Below are positions 1-9,896 of a DNA stretch of 62,985 bases, in pieces (position 1 is the first letter of the stretch; each line of letters opens with the position of its first letter). Source of the DNA: an uncultured Pseudomonadales bacterium (GTDB lineage Bacteria; Pseudomonadota; Gammaproteobacteria; Pseudomonadales; Azotimanducaceae); the NCBI GenBank assembly GCA_947258825.1, contig CAMYJX010000018.1, positions 1 to 62,985 of the forward strand, written 5' to 3'. Both the position numbers and the translations under genes were made by a program. The notes beneath the pieces were generated by a model that worked only from the letters and a program-made list of their open reading frames with translations, did not search any database and was not told the DNA's origin.

Positions 1-1
1 G

Positions 2-275
2 AAGATCCGCCGCATCGCCGGACGCCAGGTAAATGCGCAACTCGACCCTTTCCTGTTGCTGGATGAACTCCGCCTCGACGACAGCACCGACTACATCGAT
101 GGCCAAATGGGTGTTTACCGCGACGGCGATAGCCTGAGAATCGAGGCAAGCAGCGAGGGCATGCCTTGCGCATGGCTCGATTTACCGGGGCACGATCACC
201 CGGATAACTTTATCGACTTACGCCGGACCAAGGTCGAATGCAATGGGTCTTTGTCCGCGCTATCGTGCAGGCGTC
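2..275 (+). pseudogene. Pirin family protein, 5' fragment (partial at window edge)
   Basis: The frame entering from the left edge carries the N-terminal pirin signature DPFLLLDELRLDDSTDYIDG. In intact pirins this is followed by the metal-binding stretch with PHRGFETV. Here the frame instead runs into unrelated sequence (QMGVYRDGDSLRIEAS) and then overlaps the antiporter gene out of frame, so the cupin core is missing. I read this as a pirin gene that lost its body, possibly joined to the tail of another gene. The true start lies outside the window. The pirin identity is fairly clear; the nature of the fused tail is unknown. Confidence 0.5.
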
Positions 276-1502
276 ATGAATATCGAATTCATTGTCGGCT
301 TCATCGTCGTTCTGCTCGTGCTCGCGATCATAGCGGAACCCATTGCAGCGAAGCTTCGATTGCCACATTCGTCTCTCCTCGTGCTGCTCGGGGTTGGCGT
401 CGCTTACTTCGTCACGCTCGGCCTGGGGGTAGACACCGGGCTGCGGGCCTCAAATTTTCACGACCTGATCTTCTTCGTGCTCCTGCCCGTGCTGATTTTC
501 GAAGCCGCGTTCAAGATTCCGCTGCCCGCGCTGGGCGAGAACATCGGGATCGTCCTCTTCCTGGCCAGCGCCGGGATGCTGCTCACCACCCTGATCAGCG
601 CCGCCATGCTGTACTTCGGTATCGGCCACTCGGTCGGCTTTCCGTGGATTGCAGCTCTGCTGGCCGGCGCGCTGCTTGCCGCCACGGACCCCGTTTCGGT
701 GGTAACCCAGTTGAAGACGCTGGGCGCTCCGGAGCGTCTTGGTGTCGTGCTTGAAGGCGAAAGTCTCTTCAACGACGCCACCGCCATCGTGGTATTCAGC
801 ATCTTTCTTACTCTGGCGGCCATGCCAGCCAACGAGATCACGGCCGTCGGGGCGAGCCTGCAATTTTTGCAGACCTTTTTCGGCGGTTCGCTAGTGGGCA
901 CCGCTTTCGGTCTGGCGGGTGCCTTCCTGCTTCGCCGGATCAGGGAAGGCACCATCGCCGCAACCGTTACGCTGGCTGCCGCTTACGGCAGCTTTCTGGT
1001 GGCAGAGAGCCTGCTGCACGTCTCCGGGGTGATGGGCACCCTGGTGGCGGGATTGCTTCTGGCCCGGGAGGTTCAACGCCGCACAGAATTCGGCGAACGC
1101 CTGGGGTTTCTGTGGAGCGCGCTGGCCTACGTCGCCAACGGCAGCGTATTCCTGCTGATGGGCGCAACCATAACGGTGGCCATGTTTCAGGAGCGCTGGC
1201 TGGCAATGCTGATCGCCATCGCCGCCGTGGTAATCGCCCGCGCTTGCACCACCTTCGGCAGCCTGGCCGCGGCCAATCTGCTGCTGCGTGAACCTCTTTC
1301 AGGACGCTATCAGACGGTGATCGTCTGGGGCGGATTGCGCGGCGCGGTAACTCTGGGACTCGCGTTATCCCTACCCACAGAGCTCGATTACTGGTTCACG
1401 ATTCAGTCGATGGCCTTCGGCGTCGTTCTCTTCACCTTACTGGTGCAGGCGCCGACCATGCCCTGGCTGGTAAGGAAAATGGGCCTGGCATCGAAACAGT
1501 AA
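276..1502 (+). CDS. Sodium/proton antiporter, CPA1 family
   Basis: A polytopic inner-membrane protein of about 408 residues with roughly a dozen hydrophobic segments, expected to exchange Na+ (or K+) for H+. Family motifs are visible: ATDPVSVV in the ion-binding core, EGESLFNDATAIVVF in the following helix, and VWGGLRGAVTLGLALSLP near the C-terminus. These are typical of NhaP/NHE-like CPA1 exchangers. There is no long cytoplasmic C-terminal regulatory domain. An ATG at 243 is in frame, but the one at 276 starts directly at a hydrophobic segment after a GCAGG-like ribosome site and is preferred. Ion specificity cannot be read from the sequence. Confidence 0.9.
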   Translation: MNIEFIVGFIVVLLVLAIIAEPIAAKLRLPHSSLLVLLGVGVAYFVTLGLGVDTGLRASNFHDLIFFVLLPVLIFEAAFKIPLPALGENIGIVLFLASAGMLLTTLISAAMLYFGIGHSVGFPWIAALLAGALLAATDPVSVVTQLKTLGAPERLGVVLEGESLFNDATAIVVFSIFLTLAAMPANEITAVGASLQFLQTFFGGSLVGTAFGLAGAFLLRRIREGTIAATVTLAAAYGSFLVAESLLHVSGVMGTLVAGLLLAREVQRRTEFGERLGFLWSALAYVANGSVFLLMGATITVAMFQERWLAMLIAIAAVVIARACTTFGSLAAANLLLREPLSGRYQTVIVWGGLRGAVTLGLALSLPTELDYWFTIQSMAFGVVLFTLLVQAPTMPWLVRKMGLASKQ

Positions 1503-1669
1503 AGGCGCCTCACGGCAGGTTCATCCTGCATCGTATGGAAGACTCCTTCGCCTACTTCAGGGTGCCCGAACACTCGGCAGCGAGGCGCGATGCCAGGCTA
1601 GTCGGGCAGGCACTGGACCGCCCAAGACAGATCCTCTAGGCTCGCGACAACTTAACAACTAGGCGAGAA

Positions 1670-1804
1670 ATGGCGAAGCTGCCGCTGCGAGTCCTGGGCA
1701 TAGCGTTGCTCACCATCACTATCTGCGTTCCGGGATGTCAGGCTTTGTTTCACGCAACCAAGCTGCCGAGCGCGTTTGCGCTGGTTGAACAAATTGAGGA
1801 CTGA
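1670..1804 (+). CDS. Small putative lipoprotein (44 aa)
   Basis: A short open frame starting at ATG 1670 after an AGGCGAG ribosome-site-like sequence and ending 6 bases before the XpaC-like gene. The product has a basic N-terminus, a hydrophobic stretch (VLGIALLTITICV) and a lipobox-like VPGC, leaving a mature peptide of about 22 residues. The layout fits a small lipoprotein encoded at the head of the XpaC-TelA operon. I do not recognise a family. Its reality rests on the signal peptide, the ribosome site and the tight spacing. Confidence 0.5.
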   Translation: MAKLPLRVLGIALLTITICVPGCQALFHATKLPSAFALVEQIED

Positions 1805-1810
1805 GCTGCT

Positions 1811-2647
1811 GTGAGCGATCTGCTGCAACGGGGGCGAGCGTGGGCGCCGGTGCTGAAATCAGCCGCACTGTTCGTTCTTCCGACGCCGCTGTTGTTTGCC
1901 TTTGTGGTTGCGCTGATTAGCGGCGAATTTGCTCGATTTGCGGCGATTTCCGGCGCGCTGTTGGCGTTCTACGGTGCGGGACTGTTTACCTGGCGGGCGC
2001 TGGTAGCGGAAGCCCGCTACTTTCTGGGCGAACGCCTGGACCTACCGGCGGTGCCACTCAAGTCGGCCAGCACTGTGCTCACCTCATCGGGTGCGGCGTT
2101 GGCTGCGGCAGCCGGAGGTTACGCAATTGTCGGCATGCTGGTGTTTGCAGTGCTCGCGGCGGCAGGCTATCTGAGTTTCTACGGTCGTGATCTGGAGCGC
2201 CGGACTTTCAGCGTATCCGCAGTGACCGGGGTCGATGCCAAGGCGGTTACTGCGCAGCTGAAAAGCGCTTATGGCCGTCTTCAGGGCATTGACGCTGCCG
2301 CGCGATCGATTGCCGTGCCCGAGTTTGTGGACCGACTGCGACGCATTACCCAGATCGGCAAGTCCATTCTCGCGGAAATCGAACGCGATCCCCGCGATGC
2401 TTCCCGCGCCCGCCGTTTCCTGAATATTTACCTGGACAGCGCGGAGCGCGTCACGACGGAGTACGCGCGCACGCATCGACACATTCGCAATAAGCCGCTC
2501 GAGGATAATTTCCGGCAACTGCTGATCGATATGGAACAAACCTTCGAAACCCAGCATCAAAAACTGCTTGAGAACGACCTCGTATCTCTTGACGTGGACA
2601 TAGAGGTTCTGAACACACGGCTGAAGCGCGAAAACCGAATTGGGTGA
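1811..2647 (+). CDS. XpaC-like membrane protein (5-bromo-4-chloroindolyl phosphate hydrolysis family)
   Basis: A 278-residue protein starting at GTG 1811. The N-terminal third has about four hydrophobic segments (around residues 18-36, 42-60, 92-110 and 105-122). The rest is a soluble, helix-rich domain with charged heptad-like stretches. This architecture, together with the TelA-family gene immediately downstream, matches the XpaC family, which is commonly paired with TelA in toxic-anion or stress-resistance operons. The biochemical role of XpaC is poorly defined and the hydrolysis name is historical. Spacing to the upstream lipoprotein and to telA suggests one transcript. Confidence 0.75.
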   Translation: MSDLLQRGRAWAPVLKSAALFVLPTPLLFAFVVALISGEFARFAAISGALLAFYGAGLFTWRALVAEARYFLGERLDLPAVPLKSASTVLTSSGAALAAAAGGYAIVGMLVFAVLAAAGYLSFYGRDLERRTFSVSAVTGVDAKAVTAQLKSAYGRLQGIDAAARSIAVPEFVDRLRRITQIGKSILAEIERDPRDASRARRFLNIYLDSAERVTTEYARTHRHIRNKPLEDNFRQLLIDMEQTFETQHQKLLENDLVSLDVDIEVLNTRLKRENRIG

Positions 2648-2667
2648 TCTCATCCGGGAGCAACACA

Positions 2668-3825
2668 ATGACTCAGACAACAACCACCAGCATGACCGAG
2701 GTCAAACCTACTTCGCCATTGCCCGATAGCCAGCTTGTCGAATACGGCGAGGCGACCGGGAAGGTTCGTACCGAGATCGACCAGGCTATTGCCGAGTTGA
2801 GTATCGAAGACAGTAACTCGATTCTGTTTTTCGGCTCATCGGCTCAGACTGAAGTCACCACTATTGCCGACGAGATGCTCGAAGGGGTGCGCAACAAAGA
2901 CACCGGCCCGGCCGGGCAGGCACTCAACGAGATGGTTGCGACGCTTCGCGGCTTTTCGGTAGATGATCTTGCGCCGGGCAAGAAACCTGGGCTATTTGCA
3001 CGACTGCTTGGCAAGGCCAAGCCGATTGCCCGGGTGCTTCAGCAGTATGAGCAGGTGCGCATGCAAATTGATGCGGTCAGCAATCGCCTGGATCAGCACA
3101 CCAGCGATCTGATGCGTGATATTGGCATGCTCGATCGACTGTACGACAGAACGCTCGGCTATTTCCAGGCGCTGGCCGTCTACATCGCTGCGGGTGAAGA
3201 ATGGTTGCGCCGCCTCGACACCGAACATATTCCGGGGGTGGCCCAAGAGGCCGAAAGCAGCGACGACATGCTGAAGGCTCAGAGTCTGAGAGATCTGCGT
3301 GCCAAGCGCGACGACCTGGAGCGGCGCGTGCATGATCTGAAGCTGACGCGGCAGGTCACCATGCAGAGCCTGCCATCGGTGCGCCTGGTGCAGGAAAACG
3401 ACAAAGCCCTGGTCAGCAAGATCGGTTCGACGATGGCGAACACGATACCTCTGTGGCGCCAGCAGCTGGCGATGGCTGTCACCATTGCTCGTTCTGCAGA
3501 GGCGGGCGAGACCCTAAAGGACGCCACTGATCTGACCAACGAACTGCTGACAGCGAATGCCGAAGCCCTGCACACATCTACTAAGAGCATTCGTGAGCAG
3601 ATCGAACGAGGCATCGTTGACGTGGAAGCGGTCAAACAGGCCAACAACTCGCTGATCGCCACCATCGACGACGCGCTGCGGATCGCCGACGAGGGCAAAC
3701 GCCAGCGCGCGGAGGCGGAGAAGCAGCTCATCGAATGTGAGTCTGAACTCAAGCAGGCATTGATGGCGGCAAAAGCGCAGAGAACAGCACCATCGGGACA
3801 GGGGTCGAGCCAGGAGCCCGGCTAG
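2668..3825 (+). CDS. TelA-like toxic anion resistance protein
   Basis: A soluble protein of about 385 residues, rich in helices and predicted coiled coil, with family features such as ILFFGSSAQTEVTTIADEML near the N-terminus, the GLFARLLGKAKP block, and TLGYFQALAVYIAAGEEWL in the middle. These identify the TelA/KlaA family, linked in plasmids to tellurite resistance and elsewhere to envelope stress or antibiotic tolerance. An upstream in-frame ATG at 2644 overlaps the end of the XpaC-like gene. The ATG at 2668, preceded by CGGGAG, is the better start. It is the last gene of the small operon. Confidence 0.85.
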   Translation: MTQTTTTSMTEVKPTSPLPDSQLVEYGEATGKVRTEIDQAIAELSIEDSNSILFFGSSAQTEVTTIADEMLEGVRNKDTGPAGQALNEMVATLRGFSVDDLAPGKKPGLFARLLGKAKPIARVLQQYEQVRMQIDAVSNRLDQHTSDLMRDIGMLDRLYDRTLGYFQALAVYIAAGEEWLRRLDTEHIPGVAQEAESSDDMLKAQSLRDLRAKRDDLERRVHDLKLTRQVTMQSLPSVRLVQENDKALVSKIGSTMANTIPLWRQQLAMAVTIARSAEAGETLKDATDLTNELLTANAEALHTSTKSIREQIERGIVDVEAVKQANNSLIATIDDALRIADEGKRQRAEAEKQLIECESELKQALMAAKAQRTAPSGQGSSQEPG

Positions 3826-3829
3826 CGAT

Positions 3830-4358
3830 TCACGCCCAGACCGACAAAGGCGGATTTTTAACGACGCAGCGCAATATATCGGTATTCGAGACAATCCCAA
3901 GTACCTGGCCGGATTCCGCCACCACCGGCAGCGCCTCGAGTTTTTCCTCGAACATGACTTTGGCTGCCCGCCGGATGTCGGTGATCGGATCAGCCGTGAT
4001 CACTCGGTGTTCATGCTGGCTGAGCAAACTGGAAAGCCGAGTCGAACGAAACTCAGGCGACGAAACTCATGACCTGATGGACGTGAAAGACAGGTTCAGG
4101 CTGACCTTGGGATTTGAGTATCTGCTTATATTTAGAGATGGATTCAGCCGGGGCGCTGTAGGATTGCCCCGGAGCTTCGTGACCAGGGCCGCCCTCTGTG
4201 CCTTCAGAGCCCTGGGAAACAGACGCCTCGATCTCCTGCTGCAGCATGAACTCCTGGCGAACCTGTCCTTTTGCCGTGCGGTTGGACGCTTCCACTTTCC
4301 GCAGCATTTCCAACGGGCCGGAAAAAACTCTTCCTCTGGGTGAGTAAATATAAAACAA
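3830..4358 (-). pseudogene. CBS-domain protein, internally deleted
   Basis: Two minus-strand frames together resemble one CBS-pair regulatory protein. The 5' frame (4358 to 4053) reads MFYIYSPRGRVFSGPLEMLR and continues to HVHQVMSFVA, where the first CBS motif should begin. After a frame change, the 3' frame (to 3830) carries a complete second CBS motif (ITADPITDIRRAAKV, LPVVAESGQVLGIVSNTDIL) and the usual C-terminal PPLSVW. The first CBS motif is missing, so an internal deletion of about 60 codons plus loss of frame has inactivated the gene. The start codon is TTG. The 3' half alone is unlikely to function. Confidence 0.7.
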
Positions 4359-4395
4359 ATCCGTACCCCTCTCTAGGCGACGTCGCTGAACCGAT

Positions 4396-4755
4396 TCATC
4401 TCGCCTGGCTGCGCAGCGCCCGCTGCAGGCGCGGGCGAATCAACAAAAACAGGCGGTATGCGCGCTCCAGCAGCCACAGCAGCGGTGGCCACGCGGCCGC
4501 GCGGCCGAGCCAGCGCAGGCGAGGAATGGCGCGCCACATGGCCGCGAAGGCGGCCGCGCCGGATACCAGTGGACCATCCGATTCCTGAGCGTGAAACCTC
4601 TGTAACAGTGCGGCAGGCTCAAGGGGGCACTCTCGGGCACTGTAGACATCGACGAAGTCTATAGCCCCCTCTGTGTCGAGTCGGCGCATCAGCGCGATTT
4701 CGCGCTCGCACAGCGGGCATTTGCTGTCGTACCAGACTTTTACATTCCTGTCCAC
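4396..4755 (-). CDS. DCC family protein (DUF393, thiol-disulfide oxidoreductase-like)
   Basis: A 119-residue protein opening with VKVWYDSKCPLCEREI, which contains the D-x-x-C-P-x-C motif that names the DCC family. The fold is thioredoxin/glutaredoxin-like, and the C-terminal half has the usual hydrophobic and arginine-rich segment (LLWLLERAYRLFLLIRPRLQ). Length is normal. The start is a GTG at 4755 without an obvious ribosome site. The substrate is unknown; a disulfide exchange role is inferred from the CxxC-like motif only. Confidence 0.8.
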   Translation of the reverse strand: MDRNVKVWYDSKCPLCEREIALMRRLDTEGAIDFVDVYSARECPLEPAALLQRFHAQESDGPLVSGAAAFAAMWRAIPRLRWLGRAAAWPPLLWLLERAYRLFLLIRPRLQRALRSQAR

Positions 4756-4973
4756 GCAGACAAGATAGCGATTGAACAGTCAACGAGCCGTGAAAACCGG
4801 CGTCGCGAAATCCGATCTGTACAACAGCTGACCAGGTTTGGTCCTCCGGCGGGATACCCCGGCGCATTTACGAGGGCCCGCCGCGCGGGTAATGTGATCC
4901 TCTACTACTGCAACAACCGTCGAGCGGGGAACCCGAGTGAGGCTTCCGTGCCCATAGAAACAGCGAGGTAGAT

Positions 4974-5441
4974 ATGAAAGGCCCACAGAAAACCATGACC
5001 CTGGAAGAGGTGCAGAGCCATGTTGGTCAGGAGGTCGGCGTTTCCGACTGGTTCCCTATGGATCAGGACCGCATCAGCGCGTTCGCTGATATTACCGAGG
5101 ATCACATGTTTCTCCACGTGGATCCGGAAGCGGCAGCGGCGACCCCGTTCGGCGGGACCATCGCCCATGGCCTTCTGACGCTGTCGATGATGCCCGTCAT
5201 GGCCTACCAGGTGGTGCCCGGCATAGCGGGCACCAAAATGGGCGTCAACTACGGCTACAACAAAATCCGCTTCATGGCGCCGGTGCGCAGCGGAAAGCGG
5301 ATACGCGGCCGATTCGTGGTCAAGAGTGTTGAGCCCAAGGCTGGCGGTCGCATGCAGATCACCCATGACGCCACGATCGAGATCGAGGGTGAGGACAAGC
5401 CGGCCCTCGCCGGCGAGTGGATCACCATGGTCTGGATGTAG
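4974..5441 (+). CDS. MaoC-like (hotdog) enoyl-CoA hydratase
   Basis: A 155-residue single hotdog-domain protein. It shows the hydratase-2 features DRISAFADITEDHMFLHVD and FGGTIAHGLLTLSM, in which the aspartate and histidine of the D-x-x-x-H-like motif act as the catalytic pair in R-specific enoyl-CoA hydratases and NodN-like proteins. The segment NYGYNKIRFMAPVRSGKRIRG is typical of the family. The likely reaction is hydration of 2-enoyl-CoA in fatty-acid metabolism, with unknown chain preference. GAGG lies just upstream of the ATG. It is convergent with the photolyase-like gene. Confidence 0.85.
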   Translation: MKGPQKTMTLEEVQSHVGQEVGVSDWFPMDQDRISAFADITEDHMFLHVDPEAAAATPFGGTIAHGLLTLSMMPVMAYQVVPGIAGTKMGVNYGYNKIRFMAPVRSGKRIRGRFVVKSVEPKAGGRMQITHDATIEIEGEDKPALAGEWITMVWM

Positions 5442-5491
5442 GTTTCATCAGCTGGCGAGTGGAGGGACAGGCAAGACGCCCGTTTGCAGGC

Positions 5492-6976
5492 CTAAAGCTT
5501 TCCAGCCCGAACCTGGCGCACCACAGAATGCGCCCGGGCGCGCGTCTGGTCCAGGTCCTTGAGCTTTCCCAGGGTGCTGTACTGTCTTGCGAGCCTGTGG
5601 TTATCAGCAAGCTGATCGCGGTGGCGCGCCAGGAAGTCCCAGTACAGCGACGAGAAAGGGCAAGCCGTATCGCCCGTTCGCTTTGCGGGTTCGAAGCGAC
5701 ACCCCTTGCAGTAATCGCTCATCTTGCGGATGTAGGCCCCGCCGGAGACGTAAGGTTTTGTGGCCATGCGGCCGCCGTCCGCCCAAAGGGCCATACCCAT
5801 CACGTTTGGCTCCATCACCCAGTCAGCGCCGTCGATGTAGCGCTCGCGCATCCAGGTTTTTACAGCAGCCGGTCGTATGCCATACAGATTGGCGAAGTTG
5901 GAAAGCACCATCAGGCGTTGAATGTGGTGTACGTAGGCGCGTTCGTCGAGCCCATCGAGCGCGGTCTGCAGGCACCGCATCTCGGTTCTGGCATCGCCGG
6001 TGAAGAACGGCGGGAGCTTGCGCCGGTGATCCAAAGCATTGGCCCGCTCGAGCTCGGGCCAATGCCAGTAAATGCCCCAGACGTACTCGCGCCAGCCAGC
6101 CACCTGGCGAATCATGCCTTCCGCCGAGTTGATCGGGACGTCGCGGTTCCGGTACGCGGCCTCTACCGCCTCGCAGACCTCTCCTGGCAGCAGCAGCCCC
6201 AGGTTCAGATACGGACTCAACAGCGAGTGCGCGAGGTGCCAGTTGCCTTCGAGCATCGCATCCTCGTGAGGGCCGAATCCAGGTAGCACGCGATCGACGA
6301 AGTGCCGCAGGCGAGCCAGCGCCCCGCGTCGGCTGGTCGCCCAGATGCCAATGGGCCCGTTGCCGATCGCCGTTGCAGGCAGCTCATCAACAAGCGCCCG
6401 GTCATCGGCGGTGAGCTCACTGGATACGGGGTTCGACCAGTCACCGCCGTCGGCCGGCGGCGGCTCGCGGTTGTCGTGATCGAAATTCCAGCGGCCGCCG
6501 GCAGGCTGGTTGTCGTCCATTAATAACCCCAGGCGCCGTCGCTGCCAGCGGTAGAAGTTTTCGAGCTTCAGCCCGCGGGCGTCGTCAGCCCACTCCCGGA
6601 ACTCGTGCGGATGACAGAGAAACTGGTCAGAGCGAACGAGTGTGACGCCCAGCCTGGCGAGAAGCGCCCGGACGGTGCGGCTGTTCGGTTCTGTGGCAAC
6701 GACTTCGCTCGGCTTGCGGGACGTGCGATGGGCATCGAGCCCAGCGGCGAAATTTCGTGACTGCCGATAGTCGACGTCGAAGCCGGCGTCCTCGAGGTCG
6801 CCGGCGAAGCGACGCATTGCGCTGAGCACGAGATGCAGCCGCTGGCGATGGTAGCGGCGGCCGGTGAGCATGGACTTGCTCTCCACGAGCAGCACGCGTG
6901 TATCGGACGGGTCCGCCTCGGCGAGGGCGCCGATTGACCGATTGAGCTGATCTCCCATAACCCAGACCGTGCGCAT
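5492..6976 (-). CDS. Photolyase-related protein, FeS-BCP/PhrB type
   Basis: A 494-residue cryptochrome/photolyase-family protein of the iron-sulfur bacterial group. It begins MRTVWVMGDQL, typical of this group, and has the C-terminal signature ADWVMEPNVMGMALWADGG followed by TKPYVSGGAYIRKMSDYC. Four cysteines match the cluster ligands known from PhrB: one in MRCLQ, two in YCKGC and one in ACPF. Such enzymes use FAD and light to repair (6-4) photoproducts. Length is normal and no disruption is seen. The ATG at 6976 is 70 bases from the cdd stop codon. Confidence 0.9.
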   Translation of the reverse strand: MRTVWVMGDQLNRSIGALAEADPSDTRVLLVESKSMLTGRRYHRQRLHLVLSAMRRFAGDLEDAGFDVDYRQSRNFAAGLDAHRTSRKPSEVVATEPNSRTVRALLARLGVTLVRSDQFLCHPHEFREWADDARGLKLENFYRWQRRRLGLLMDDNQPAGGRWNFDHDNREPPPADGGDWSNPVSSELTADDRALVDELPATAIGNGPIGIWATSRRGALARLRHFVDRVLPGFGPHEDAMLEGNWHLAHSLLSPYLNLGLLLPGEVCEAVEAAYRNRDVPINSAEGMIRQVAGWREYVWGIYWHWPELERANALDHRRKLPPFFTGDARTEMRCLQTALDGLDERAYVHHIQRLMVLSNFANLYGIRPAAVKTWMRERYIDGADWVMEPNVMGMALWADGGRMATKPYVSGGAYIRKMSDYCKGCRFEPAKRTGDTACPFSSLYWDFLARHRDQLADNHRLARQYSTLGKLKDLDQTRARAHSVVRQVRAGKL

Positions 6977-7045
6977 TGGGGCCTCCGTATTCGTTTCACC
7001 GGTGGGTCTGGGCGAGCCCGGGCACCGGCGCTGACCAGCACCGCT

Positions 7046-7459
7046 TCACTTGTGGGGAAGAAAGGGCGCCAGATCGCTGAGCCGGTTCTGTGCGACGCGG
7101 GTGCCGTCCGTCACCGCTACAACCATGTCAGGTCCCCCTAACTCCATGGCAACCTGCAGGCACGCACCGCACGGCCACGTCAACCGTCCCCCGGTCATTC
7201 TGGAGCTGAGCGCAAGCACTTCCGGGCGGCCTGCAGCGTTGGCGACGGTCGCGAACAAGGCAACCCGCTCGGCGCACATGGCCAGACCGAGGGAGACGTT
7301 CTCAACAATGGTACCTCTTACCACTGCATTCCGGTCGGTAACCACGGCCGCCCCCATGGTGAATTTTGAATACGGTGCATAGGCGACGTCGCGGGCTTCT
7401 GTGGCGTCGTGCAGTGCGTCCCGAACTCTAGGATCCAGGTAGTCCACGCCATCTTTCAT
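7046..7459 (-). CDS. cdd: Cytidine deaminase
   Basis: A 137-residue homotetrameric-type cytidine deaminase that converts cytidine and deoxycytidine to uridine forms in pyrimidine salvage. Motifs are complete: YAPYSKFTMGAAV in the substrate-binding region, MCAERVALF with the catalytic Cys-Ala-Glu, and WPCGACLQV with the two zinc-binding cysteines. The frame stays open upstream to 7753, but that part overlaps the divergent katG start and looks non-coding. The ATG at 7459, preceded by GAGG, gives the normal family length. Confidence 0.92.
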   Translation of the reverse strand: MKDGVDYLDPRVRDALHDATEARDVAYAPYSKFTMGAAVVTDRNAVVRGTIVENVSLGLAMCAERVALFATVANAAGRPEVLALSSRMTGGRLTWPCGACLQVAMELGGPDMVVAVTDGTRVAQNRLSDLAPFLPHK

Positions 7460-7611
7460 TTCGATCCTCTGAATATGCTGACTTTGGCCGATACGGTAAA
7501 TCATCTGACCCCTGAACGGCCAGGATGCTGCTGCCGGTACGCCGATTATCTGGTTACGGTACCGCAGGAAAGGGCGCGGTGTCATTGCAGCATAAGGCCC
7601 TGTACCCTTGA

Positions 7612-9882
<2,271 letters not shown>

Positions 9883-9896
9883 ACAGCGCAAGCGCG

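Noticed and set aside
5417..6286. 289-codon open frame antisense to the photolyase-like gene
   Set aside because: Shadow frame; the FeS cysteines and the family signature are on the minus strand.
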